Shown here one piece after another: positions 1 through 6,886 of a stretch of 64,000 bases of DNA. Under the pieces are notes generated by a model. The model ran no database searches. It saw nothing but the letters and a program-made list of their open reading frames with translations, and was not told where the DNA came from. The position numbers and the translations under genes were made by a program. Position 1 is the first letter of the stretch. Every line of letters starts with the position of its first letter. Location of the stretch: NCBI RefSeq assembly GCF_019219075.1, contig NZ_JAHUWJ010000011.1, positions 62,001 to 126,000 on the forward strand, in the 5' to 3' direction. Source of the DNA: Chitinophaga sp. sic0106 (GTDB lineage: Bacteria; Bacteroidota; Bacteroidia; Chitinophagales; Chitinophagaceae).

Positions 1-85
1 AATACCCCGGCCTGCTCTCCACCACACAAGCACTAAACCCCGCTGCCAATACCAATGCTACTACTACATATTTCAATACTTTCAT
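1..85 (-). CDS. Lipoprotein, N-terminal part only (cut by window edge)
   Basis: Reading leftward from an ATG at 83-85, the visible 28 codons encode a short basic start, a hydrophobic stretch rich in V, A and L, and a lipobox ending GFSAC with the cysteine at about residue 20. This is a type II signal peptide, so the mature protein would be lipid-anchored in the envelope. The rest lies outside the window and nothing can be said of its function. The reading frame stays open to base 1. Confidence 0.6.
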   Translation of the reverse strand, partial: MKVLKYVVVALVLAAGFSACVVESRPGY

Positions 86-229
86 GACTGCTAATTTTTT
101 AATGAAAAAATTAATGGTTGGTTGTTGATAGCCTGAGCGTCTGCAGTCCGTTGAGGCTCTTGTGAATAATTATGTGAAAACTATGCCAGACTACCCATAG
201 AAATGTTATTTACTGTTAACGCCCAAAAC

Positions 230-261
230 GCGAACAGCCCGCAGTGATGCGGGCTGTTCGC
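230..261 (-). terminator. Terminator of the UmuD-like/SRAP operon
   Basis: A perfect 13-bp stem (230-242 with 249-261, GCGAACAGCCCGC) closes a 6-base loop. Read on the minus strand it is followed by GTTTT, and it lies 26 bases after the SRAP stop codon, so it fits a rho-independent terminator for the leftward operon. Confidence 0.75.
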
Positions 262-286
262 CGTTATAGGAGGGAATTGAAATAAA

Positions 287-1039
287 CTATACGGTTACCG
301 GTGGTACTCCTTCAATATTAACTTCCGCAATTACGGAGGCATCATCCGGTTTGACTTTACGTACGGAGTTAACGGTCCAGAACTGCAATGTATCTGACGG
401 CTGTTCGTATTGCAGCACATCACGTATATCCGTGTCTGTTAGATCTGGATTGATCCATTCTTCCGCCAGCTCATTGGTGAGCATCATGGGCATGCGACCG
501 GCATTATCCCCGCCGTTGTGGATTTGCCGCATTACGTTGTTGGCGCTGCGGGTGAGCAGGGAAAACGTGGGGATGCGTTCTGGTTTATCCACATCCCAGG
601 AGTTGGACAATGCCCATAGTCCTGCAATGAAAAAGACTTCCTGTTCCTGCGATTTAATATAGTACGGCACTTTATTTTTTAATCCCGGCACCTCGCGGTA
701 TTCAAAGAAGCCGGTAACGGGAATCAGGCAGCGTTGTGTGCGAATAGCGTTCCACAGGGTTTTAGGTTCCAGTACTTTCTCGCTGCGTGCGTTGAGAAAC
801 ATTTGCCGCTGGCGCTTTACTTTTTCCGGTGTATTCAGCATTTTAGGAATGGGGCCCCAGTTAAAGAGCGCTAACTGTGGTCCTTCGTGGTTTACCACAA
901 TCGGCCACTGTGGGTACGACATCCCGATTTTATGATACGTACTATCAAACTGCAGGTTAGCTCCCGGCGCTGTTTGCAGCAGGGGCATGATTTTGAATAT
1001 GCTTTCAATTTTGGTAGTAAAGGCGATATCATAACACAT
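287..1039 (-). CDS. SOS response-associated peptidase (SRAP/YedK/HMCES family)
   Basis: The 250-residue product has the hallmarks of the SRAP family: Met-Cys at the start (Cys2 becomes the catalytic N-terminal residue after Met removal), the NAR motif at residues 83-85, GFFEY around Glu113, and an IH...RMP motif with His174 and Arg182. Family members form a DNA-protein crosslink with abasic sites in single-stranded DNA and so protect them. It is the last gene of a tight leftward operon, 3 bases after an unknown gene that itself follows a UmuD-like gene. SRAP genes are known to occur beside SOS genes, so a role in DNA-damage tolerance is well supported. Confidence 0.93.
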   Translation of the reverse strand: MCYDIAFTTKIESIFKIMPLLQTAPGANLQFDSTYHKIGMSYPQWPIVVNHEGPQLALFNWGPIPKMLNTPEKVKRQRQMFLNARSEKVLEPKTLWNAIRTQRCLIPVTGFFEYREVPGLKNKVPYYIKSQEQEVFFIAGLWALSNSWDVDKPERIPTFSLLTRSANNVMRQIHNGGDNAGRMPMMLTNELAEEWINPDLTDTDIRDVLQYEQPSDTLQFWTVNSVRKVKPDDASVIAEVNIEGVPPVTV

Positions 1040-1042
1040 ACG

Positions 1043-1531
1043 CTATCCGGATATTAGTTGATATAAAGGTACTTGTATTTCCTCTTGTCCGTAGCGAAGT
1101 GCAATAATTAGTTCGCCATAATGCGTATACAGTTCGGCGGCAACGGTGTTGTTGGGCCGCCAGTTAGTATGGATCTGCATATAGCGCTTCAGTTTTTCTG
1201 CGACCTCGCCTCCTGGCTCCCAGGTTTTACCTTTTAGCATCGCGGTAAATACCTTGTAGCCTGGGGGCTGGCCTGCAGCAATAAATAACTTATCTATTTC
1301 TTCCGGGCGATGCGCCTGGTAAATATATTTTCGCTTATCGAAGCGGATATGCTGAAAGTGCTGATTGGCCTCCCCAATATCTTTATAAGGCGTAATTAAA
1401 AATGCCTCCCTGGTTACCTGGTCGCCAGGCTCAATACCGGGAAGATAACTTTGCCTTACAAACAGCGTATAGCCCTGGTTCAGGAATGCCGTTAATACCG
1501 GCGGGGTAAATAATGCAAGCGGATTAAACAT
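1043..1531 (-). CDS. Unknown protein between UmuD-like and SRAP genes
   Basis: The 162-residue product is soluble, with no signal peptide or clear membrane segment, and I do not recognise a family. It contains many aromatic and basic residues (for example an FDKRKYIYQAHR stretch near residue 65) and a proline/tryptophan patch near residue 125. It sits 7 bases after the UmuD-like gene and 3 bases before the SRAP gene, so it is almost certainly co-transcribed and probably works in the same DNA-damage response. The open frame and tight packing make it a real gene; its function is open. Confidence 0.8.
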   Translation of the reverse strand: MFNPLALFTPPVLTAFLNQGYTLFVRQSYLPGIEPGDQVTREAFLITPYKDIGEANQHFQHIRFDKRKYIYQAHRPEEIDKLFIAAGQPPGYKVFTAMLKGKTWEPGGEVAEKLKRYMQIHTNWRPNNTVAAELYTHYGELIIALRYGQEEIQVPLYQLISG

Positions 1532-1538
1532 GGCCGTA

Positions 1539-1922
1539 TTATTTACGCATGTCTACGATCACCGCCGTTACCACTCCCCAAACCTGGAAATCAGTATCTT
1601 CTGTGATTAATATCGGTTTATAAAAAGCATTCTCTGAATGAAGCACCCAGTTACGGCCCGCTTTCACCAGCCGTTTTACCGTGTATTCGCCATTTATCAT
1701 GGCCAGAATAATATCGCCGGTGCCAGGGCGTAACGACCTGTCGATCACGGCCATGGCGCCATCGGGCATGTTGGCCTCCGCCATGCCATCACCCTTGATC
1801 TGAAAGATAAAAGTACTGTGGGGCTGGGAGTGAATTACCCTTGAAAGGTCTATCGTTTCTTCCATGTTGGCATTATGCAAGGGTAGGGTAACAATTTCTC
1901 CACTCAACTTCATCGCTTCCAT
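1539..1922 (-). CDS. UmuD-like S24 family protein lacking the catalytic serine
   Basis: The 127-residue product matches the LexA/UmuD S24 peptidase fold. In UmuD the active site is a Ser in GDSM and a Lys 37 residues later in a YTVK/FTVK motif. Here the motif reads GDGM with Gly at residue 46, while the lysine is kept at residue 83 in YTVKRL, exactly 37 residues on. The Gly codon is GGC, one base from the Ser codon AGC. Autocleavage should therefore be lost. The N-terminal arm is only about 45 residues before this point. No umuC lies beside it; the downstream partners are an unknown gene and SRAP. It could act as a constitutive UmuD-prime-like subunit or as a regulator; this is inference. Confidence 0.85.
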   Translation of the reverse strand: MEAMKLSGEIVTLPLHNANMEETIDLSRVIHSQPHSTFIFQIKGDGMAEANMPDGAMAVIDRSLRPGTGDIILAMINGEYTVKRLVKAGRNWVLHSENAFYKPILITEDTDFQVWGVVTAVIVDMRK

Positions 1923-1961
1923 AATCTCTGTTTTAAAATGCTAATATTATTGGCAAAATAA

Positions 1962-1978
1962 AACTAAATATTTTAGTT
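1962..1978. promoter_or_regulatory. Palindrome upstream of the UmuD-like gene, possible operator
   Basis: AACTAAA-TAT-TTTAGTT is a perfect 7+7 inverted repeat with a 3-base centre, 40 bases upstream of the UmuD-like start in an AT-rich region where the promoter should lie. It could be the binding site of an SOS or self repressor, but AT-rich palindromes also arise by chance. Confidence 0.35.
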
Positions 1979-2102
1979 AAAAAAATATTCCGGGGATCAT
2001 TTTTAAAATCTTTGAAAACGTTAATAGGAGCGGGTTGACCAAATACATTGGGGCTCAATAATATGTGTATTTTCACTGATAGGTATACCGCAGTAAAACA
2101 AG

Positions 2103-2129
2103 AAAAATGACACCACTGGTGTCATTTTT
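2103..2129 (-). terminator. Terminator after the sigma/membrane-protein operon
   Basis: A perfect 12-bp stem AAAAATGACACC (2103-2114) pairs with 2118-2129 around a 3-base loop, with T-runs on both strands. It lies 68 bases past the end of the leftward gene 2198-2824 and would stop that transcript. Confidence 0.8.
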
Positions 2130-2197
2130 ATCAGCTGCCTTTCAGCATGCAACAGGATTTTTGAATAAGTTAAACCAACATCTCCCTAAAAACTAAC

Positions 2198-2824
2198 TTA
2201 CGCCTCCTTAAATTCTTCCAGCAGTTTCTTGATTTGCTTAGCGGATTTACCATAGATCGCATTTACATACAACTCCGTCATGGTAGCCAGCAGCAGGATC
2301 GTGAGCAATAGCAACCCCAGTATGGTAAGTACTTGTGTCCGGGTGATGGTAGCACTATGGTTCAACATAGCATTGGGAGAAATATTTTTATCGTTTGCGA
2401 TGATCATGCCCATAAACACTACCATAAAGGGCAGCAAACAATAAGTAAAGGCCTTGTAGAGCTCAATGCTGAGTTTAATATCATAGTACACTGCAAATAG
2501 GTTGTCTTTAGACGTTAGCGCAGTGTTGCTGATATTTTTATAGAATAAATAAAGTTTAGCAAAAAAGTACCCGCCAATCAGCAAGAAAATGAAATACATC
2601 AGGTAGAAGGGGAACACCAGATAGGCATTGAATGTTAACATGGATGGTACAAAACCAATAACAATCATGGCAACCAGTTGTACAAAAAATTCTTTTTTCA
2701 GTTGCTTACGTACATTATCTACCGGCAGTGAAGCTGATTTCAATTTTTCCAGGTTAGCAGGAATAGCAATGCTATCGTCGGATTTATCGCTGTTCCATAA
2801 GGATTGTAAGTCATCAAAAGCCAT
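2198..2824 (-). CDS. Polytopic membrane protein paired with ECF sigma factor (possible anti-sigma)
   Basis: The 208-residue product starts with a soluble segment of about 45 residues (MAFDDLQSLW...) and then has about four hydrophobic segments (roughly residues 47-68, 70-92, 125-145 and 163-187) and a lysine/glutamate-rich tail. Its start overlaps the end of the sigma factor gene by 11 bases, so the two are translationally coupled. In Bacteroidota such small membrane proteins next to ECF sigma factors are usually taken as anti-sigma factors, but I see no zinc-binding anti-sigma motif, so the role is inferred from position. Confidence 0.75.
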   Translation of the reverse strand: MAFDDLQSLWNSDKSDDSIAIPANLEKLKSASLPVDNVRKQLKKEFFVQLVAMIVIGFVPSMLTFNAYLVFPFYLMYFIFLLIGGYFFAKLYLFYKNISNTALTSKDNLFAVYYDIKLSIELYKAFTYCLLPFMVVFMGMIIANDKNISPNAMLNHSATITRTQVLTILGLLLLTILLLATMTELYVNAIYGKSAKQIKKLLEEFKEA

Positions 2825-3311
2825 AGCCTTGTTGTTTTATAAGTTCTTTTAATTTTGTTTTTGCTCTGTTTAATTTGGTGCGGGCATTTCCTTCCGTGAT
2901 CCCTAAGTTTTCTCCGATTTCGCGATGGGAGTAATTCTCCAGGTGATAAAAGATCAGTGCCTTTTCCAACCGCTCCAGTTTTTGTACCGCCTGATAAAAA
3001 TGTGCCAGCTGCAATTCTTTGGTATTAGAAGCTTCTTCGGCGGGCAGTTCTGGTACCGCATCGGTGGTAATGGGTTTGCGCTGGTCTTTTTTGAAAAACA
3101 CCAGCGCGGTGTTGAGTGCTACACGGTACATCCAGGTGGAAAAACTACTTTGCTGGCGGAAGTTATCGTACGATTTCCATAACTGTAGTATGATCTCCTG
3201 CGCCAGGTCGTCCTGATCATCCTTTGTATCCATATACATCCTGGATATCTTATGGATGATGCCCTTGTGTTGTTCAATCAGTTCAAGAAATTCCTTTTCT
3301 TTAGTTTTCAA
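2814..3311 (-). CDS. ECF RNA polymerase sigma factor
   Basis: The 165-residue product has the sigma-70 region 2 signature (DQDDLAQEIILQLWKSYDNF, with SSFSTWMYRVALNTAL after it) and a region 4 helix-turn-helix (YSHREIGENLGITEGNARTKLNRAKTKLK). It directs RNA polymerase to an alternative promoter set. It begins 12 bases after a TraB/GumN-family gene and overlaps the membrane-protein gene that follows, forming a three-gene leftward unit. No independent promoter fits in the 12-base gap, although one could lie inside the upstream gene. Confidence 0.92.
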   Translation of the reverse strand: MKTKEKEFLELIEQHKGIIHKISRMYMDTKDDQDDLAQEIILQLWKSYDNFRQQSSFSTWMYRVALNTALVFFKKDQRKPITTDAVPELPAEEASNTKELQLAHFYQAVQKLERLEKALIFYHLENYSHREIGENLGITEGNARTKLNRAKTKLKELIKQQGYGF

Positions 3312-3323
3312 AGGGGGAATGCT

Positions 3324-4166
3324 TTAGTTCAGAATAGGTTCTACCGTATAGCCCTGGTTTTGCAACAGCTTAATCAAACCATCCTCACCACCCAGGTGTG
3401 CCGTTCCAACGGCGAAGAAGTTACTGCCTTTTTGCATCATTGCAGGCATTTTCTTTGCCCAGTTCGCATTTCTTACATGCAGCAGCCAGTGCTTTGAATT
3501 TTTATCCATGAACTTTTCGGCCGTCATTTCAGCATACAGCTGCTTGAAATTTTCTGCTTTATAATTGGTGATCATACTGGTGAGTACCTGGCTATAGTCA
3601 TCAAATGCCCGCATCTGTGCAATAGTGTAGTCATCGTTGTAGGTCTTGTTGAAAAATTCCATTTGTGCTGTTACCGATTCCAGTGTGTCCATTTTTATTT
3701 GCTTTTCCATGGCCAGTTTGCGGAGTTCTGTTTCATATTGTTTCAGATCAGTACACTTATAGGTGCCCATGACCAGAATGCTGTTAATGGTGCCAAGTGT
3801 ATAATTATCCAGTTTTTGGAATGGTATTTTAAGATGTTTCATCAATATGGAATCCACTTCTTTGTAAGTCGCGGCACTCAGTCTTTTACTTTGCGGCTCC
3901 TGGCTGATAGCGGCTGCCTGCATTACTTTCCGGGCTTCCGGACTATGGATGTCTGTTTCTATCACATAGGCGTCAGCGGCTTCCAGCGCGGCTTTAACTT
4001 TTGGTTTGATCTCAAAATCACCGGCACATATCATATGTATAGTACCAAACAAATAGGAAGGCTTTTCAAGGCCATTGCCACTTACTTTCCAAAGTACGGA
4101 TTGTGCATTTGTTTGTAAAGTAAACAGGCATATAACAGTCAGGCAAACGAGGATAATTTTTTTCAT
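3324..4166 (-). CDS. TraB/GumN family protein, exported
   Basis: The 280-residue product has a cleavable signal peptide (MKKIILVCLTVICLFTLQTNAQ, cut near residue 21). It then shows the TraB/GumN (erythromycin-esterase-like metallopeptidase) signatures: LFGTIHM near residue 40, a YVIETD motif near residue 70 and a C-terminal FFAVGTAHLGGEDGL, which carry the conserved histidines and acidic residues. Family members are proposed proteases of the envelope. It is the first gene of a leftward unit with the ECF sigma factor and membrane protein that follow. Its own promoter would lie in the repeat-rich spacer upstream of 4166; I could not assign one. Confidence 0.85.
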   Translation of the reverse strand: MKKIILVCLTVICLFTLQTNAQSVLWKVSGNGLEKPSYLFGTIHMICAGDFEIKPKVKAALEAADAYVIETDIHSPEARKVMQAAAISQEPQSKRLSAATYKEVDSILMKHLKIPFQKLDNYTLGTINSILVMGTYKCTDLKQYETELRKLAMEKQIKMDTLESVTAQMEFFNKTYNDDYTIAQMRAFDDYSQVLTSMITNYKAENFKQLYAEMTAEKFMDKNSKHWLLHVRNANWAKKMPAMMQKGSNFFAVGTAHLGGEDGLIKLLQNQGYTVEPILN

Positions 4167-4223
4167 GATTTAAATATGTTTAACAGATGAATTGTTTGTG
4201 TTGAAATTTTATTTGCTGCTAGC

Positions 4224-4417
4224 AGTACTTACTTCGTTAGTATTCGCTTTCCCTTTTTCGTTACAGTTGCTGTAAAATTTTTTTTCGGGAGATGTGAATG
4301 CTGTTGTTTCAGTATTTACTTCGTTAGTATTCGCTTTCCCTTTTTCGTTACAGTTGCTGTAAAATTTTTTTCGGGAGATGTGAATGCTGTTGTTTCAGTA
4401 TTTATATCGGTAGTATG
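4224..4417. repeat. Tandem direct repeat, 87 + 86 bp plus a partial third copy
   Basis: Copy 1 (4224-4310) and copy 2 (4311-4396) are nearly identical: one C/T change near the start and one T less in a T-run. A third copy breaks off after about 20 bases (4397-4417). Each full unit contains TTACAG-TTG-CTGTAA followed by 7-8 T, a small terminator-like hairpin. The repeat occupies the spacer between the divergent TraB gene and the his leader. No reading frame is repeated. Confidence 0.9.
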
Positions 4418-4422
4418 TGGAG

Positions 4423-4491
4423 TAACAGCACTTATGTATTAAATATAACAGCGCTTACATATCAATTATAACAGCACTTACATAATAGCAC
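4423..4491. repeat. Three 23-bp direct repeats upstream of the his promoter
   Basis: The unit TAACAGCACTTAyrTA begins at 4423, 4446 and 4469, so the period is exactly 23 bases; units 2 and 3 differ from unit 1 at one to three positions. They start directly after the 87-bp repeats and end about 85 bases before the his leader promoter. The regular spacing (about two helix turns) is compatible with protein-binding sites, but no factor can be named. Confidence 0.75.
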
Positions 4492-4575
4492 TTCCCGCCC
4501 AAACACGCCACTGTTAAGGATTTATTACCATTCCATCTCCCCGAAAAAAAATATTTTTTTTATTGGATTTCTTTC

Positions 4576-4583
4576 TAATTTTG
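4576..4583 (+). promoter_or_regulatory. Promoter -7 element of the his operon
   Basis: TAATTTTG is a perfect match to the Bacteroidota -7 consensus TAnnTTTG and ends 10 bases before the ATG of the histidine leader peptide. The -33 position falls in a T-run (about 4553-4560) without a clean TTTG. Transcription would start within a few bases of the leader ATG. Confidence 0.65.
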
Positions 4584-4593
4584 TACCCGAATT

Positions 4594-4656
4594 ATGAAAC
4601 AGAATATCCATACACATCATCACCATCATACTTACCGCACCGGTAGGCTGGGATGA
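4594..4656 (+). CDS. hisL: Histidine operon leader peptide
   Basis: A 20-codon frame begins at ATG 4594 and ends at TGA 4654. It encodes six histidines, at residue 6 and residues 8-12, in a peptide reading MKQNIHTHHHHH followed by TYRTGRLG. This density of His codons immediately before an attenuator and hisG identifies a leader peptide whose translation senses charged His-tRNA. It begins 10 bases after a perfect -7 element, so its 5-prime leader must be very short. The peptide itself has no expected function. Confidence 0.92.
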   Translation: MKQNIHTHHHHHTYRTGRLG

Positions 4657-4717
4657 TTTTGTGTATACAAACATATTGATCATCATCAAGGGCTTACCGG
4701 ATCGGTAAGCCCTTTTT
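4631..4717 (+). promoter_or_regulatory. Histidine attenuator (1:2, 2:3 and 3:4 structures)
   Basis: Four segments can pair in the classical way. Segment 1 (4631-4637, CTTACCG) pairs with segment 2 (4641-4647). Segment 2 (4640-4645, CCGGTA) can instead pair with 4695-4700 inside segment 3. Segments 3 and 4 (4690-4699 and 4703-4712, GGGCTTACCG) form a perfect 10-bp stem followed by five T, a rho-independent terminator. A ribosome stalled on the His codons (4609-4629) would cover segment 1, favour 2:3 and let transcription enter hisG 14 bases later; a ribosome reaching the stop codon covers 1 and 2 and allows termination. Confidence 0.9.
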
Positions 4718-4730
4718 ATTTGTCCAAAAG

Positions 4731-5585
4731 ATGAAACTTAAAATCGCCATCCAGAAATCAGGCCGCCTGCACGACGATTCCATCAAACTGCTGAAGGAAT
4801 GCGGGATCGACATCAACAACGGTGTCAACAAATTAAAAACCGAAGCCAGTAACTTCCCGCTGGAAGTATTCTTCCTTCGTGATGATGATATTCCTCAATA
4901 TATCGAAGACGGCGTAGCCGATATCGGTATCGTGGGCGAAAACGTAGTGCTGGAAAAGAAAAAACAGGTAAACATCGTAGAAAAACTGGGCTTTGGTAAA
5001 TGCCGCCTCTCCATGGCAGTACCCAAATCATCGGAATACAACGGTGTACAAGACCTTCACAATACCCGCATCGCTACCAGCTACCCGGTAATTGTAGAAG
5101 AATTCCTGAAAAGAAATAACGTGACCGCCGAAATCCACGAAATCAGCGGCTCCGTGGAAATAGCACCAGGCATAGGCCTCGCCGATGCTATCTGCGACCT
5201 CGTCAGCAGCGGCTCCACCCTGTTCATGAACGGACTCAAAGAAGTAGAAACCGTCCTGAAATCAGAAGCCGTACTGGCCGCCTATCACCACCTGCAGCCG
5301 GAACAATCCAAGCTGCTCGATAAACTGCTGTTCCGTATCCAGGCCGTTAAAAAAGCAAAAAACAATAAATACGTACTGCTCAATGCGCCTAACGATAAAC
5401 TACAGGAGATTATCAGTCTGCTCCCGGGCATGAAAAGCCCTACCGTACTGCCCCTCGCCGAAGCCGGCTGGAGCTCCGTACACTCCGTGCTGAACGAAAA
5501 TGATTTCTGGGATATCATCGAAAGCCTCAAAGCCGCCGGCGCACAAGGCATCCTCGTGGTACCTATCGAAAAAATGGTGATCTAA
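4731..5585 (+). CDS. hisG: ATP phosphoribosyltransferase, long form
   Basis: HisG condenses ATP with PRPP, the first step of histidine synthesis. The 284-residue product shows the N-terminal signature KIAIQKSGRLHDDS, the DIGIVGENV motif near residue 65 and the PRPP-binding segment DAICDLVSSGSTL near residue 155. The length and the region from about residue 210 match the long form with a C-terminal ACT-like domain, which allows feedback inhibition by histidine without HisZ. It starts 14 bases after the T-run of the His attenuator and is followed 13 bases later by hisD. Confidence 0.97.
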   Translation: MKLKIAIQKSGRLHDDSIKLLKECGIDINNGVNKLKTEASNFPLEVFFLRDDDIPQYIEDGVADIGIVGENVVLEKKKQVNIVEKLGFGKCRLSMAVPKSSEYNGVQDLHNTRIATSYPVIVEEFLKRNNVTAEIHEISGSVEIAPGIGLADAICDLVSSGSTLFMNGLKEVETVLKSEAVLAAYHHLQPEQSKLLDKLLFRIQAVKKAKNNKYVLLNAPNDKLQEIISLLPGMKSPTVLPLAEAGWSSVHSVLNENDFWDIIESLKAAGAQGILVVPIEKMVI

Positions 5586-5598
5586 ACTGAACTTAATC

Positions 5599-6876
5599 AT
5601 GCAGATTTATAAATACCCGGAGGCAAACACCTGGAGTAACATCCTGAAACGCCCGGTGATGGACACTTCCGCACTGGAGCAAAAAGTAGATGCCATCCTC
5701 CGGGATGTTAAAAACAATGGTGACGCTGCCGTGAAAAAGTATGCTGAACAATTCGATAAGCTCACCGCCGCTACCTTCGAAGTAGCGCCGGCCGCCTTCG
5801 AAGAGGCAGAAGCAGCCCTGGAACCCGCCCTCAAAGCGGCTATCCAACAGGCAGCAAAAAATATCACCACCTTCCACAGCGCACAGCAGTCCGCCCCGGC
5901 GGTAATTGAAACCATGCCCGGTGTACAGTGCTGGCGTAAATCAGTGGCCATCGAAAAAGTAGGCCTCTATATCCCAGGCGGCTCCGCCCCCCTGTTTTCT
6001 ACCATCCTCATGCTCGGCATCCCCGCAAAGATCGCCGGCTGCAAGGAAATCATCCTCTGCACACCCTCCCTGCATCCCGCCATCCTGTATACGGCCAAAC
6101 TCGTAGGCATCTCCCGCGTGTTTACCATCGGCGGGGTACAAGCCATCGGCGCTATGGCCTACGGTACAGCATCCGTACCGCAGGTATATAAAATATTCGG
6201 CCCCGGTAACCAATACGTTACCTGCGCCAAACAACTGGTGAATAAAGACGGCCTCGCCATCGATATGCCCGCCGGCCCTTCTGAAGTGGCCGTCCTCGCA
6301 GATGATACCTGCGTGCCCGACTTCGTAGCCGCCGACCTGCTCTCCCAGGCCGAACACGGCCCCGATAGCCAGGTTGTACTCGTTACCACCAGCGAAAAAG
6401 TCATCAACGACGTACAGGCAGCCCTGGACGCACAACTCGCCCTGCTGCCCCGTAAAGACATCGCCAACGGCGCCCTCGCCAACAGCCGCATGATCCTCGT
6501 TGATAACCTGAACACGGCCATGTCCATGCTCAACGCCTACGCACCGGAACACCTCATCCTGGCCTGCAACGCAGCCAGCGAGGTAGCAGCAATGGTCACC
6601 AACGCAGGCTCGGTGTTTATCGGGAACTACACCCCGGAAAGCGCCGGCGACTACGCCTCCGGTACCAACCATACCCTGCCCACCAACGGCTACGCTAAAG
6701 CCTATAGCGGCGTATCGCTGGATAGCTTCGTGAAAAAGATTACCTTCCAGCAAATAACCCCGGATGGCCTCAGCCATATAGGCGCCACCATAGAGGCTAT
6801 GGCGGCAGCAGAAGGTCTCGATGCCCATAAACAGGCCGTATCGGTGCGACTCAAACAAATTAATAACCCGAAATAA
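5599..6876 (+). CDS. hisD: Histidinol dehydrogenase
   Basis: HisD performs the last two steps of histidine synthesis, oxidising histidinol to histidine with NAD. The 425-residue product shows the family motifs GGVQAIGAMAYGT, GPGNQYVTCAKQ, DMPAGPSEVAV, LLSQAEHGPDSQ (zinc-binding Gln and His), YAPEHL (catalytic Glu and His) and SGTNHTLPTNGYA. Length is normal for the family. It lies 13 bases after hisG and 10 bases before hisC in the attenuator-controlled unit. The very open antisense frames opposite this gene reflect its codon usage and are not genes. Confidence 0.97.
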   Translation: MQIYKYPEANTWSNILKRPVMDTSALEQKVDAILRDVKNNGDAAVKKYAEQFDKLTAATFEVAPAAFEEAEAALEPALKAAIQQAAKNITTFHSAQQSAPAVIETMPGVQCWRKSVAIEKVGLYIPGGSAPLFSTILMLGIPAKIAGCKEIILCTPSLHPAILYTAKLVGISRVFTIGGVQAIGAMAYGTASVPQVYKIFGPGNQYVTCAKQLVNKDGLAIDMPAGPSEVAVLADDTCVPDFVAADLLSQAEHGPDSQVVLVTTSEKVINDVQAALDAQLALLPRKDIANGALANSRMILVDNLNTAMSMLNAYAPEHLILACNAASEVAAMVTNAGSVFIGNYTPESAGDYASGTNHTLPTNGYAKAYSGVSLDSFVKKITFQQITPDGLSHIGATIEAMAAAEGLDAHKQAVSVRLKQINNPK

Positions 6877-6886
6877 AGCTTTTGAA

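Noticed and set aside
4265..4284. Hairpin plus T-run inside the 87-bp repeats as a terminator
   Set aside because: The stem is only 6 bp and no plus-strand gene lies upstream to terminate; kept only as part of the repeat.
4423..4491. CRISPR array
   Set aside because: Units are 23 bases with almost no spacer between them, only three copies, and no cas genes.
6821..6886. N-terminal extension of hisC
   Set aside because: Lies inside hisD, lacks family similarity, and a proper ATG follows at 6887.
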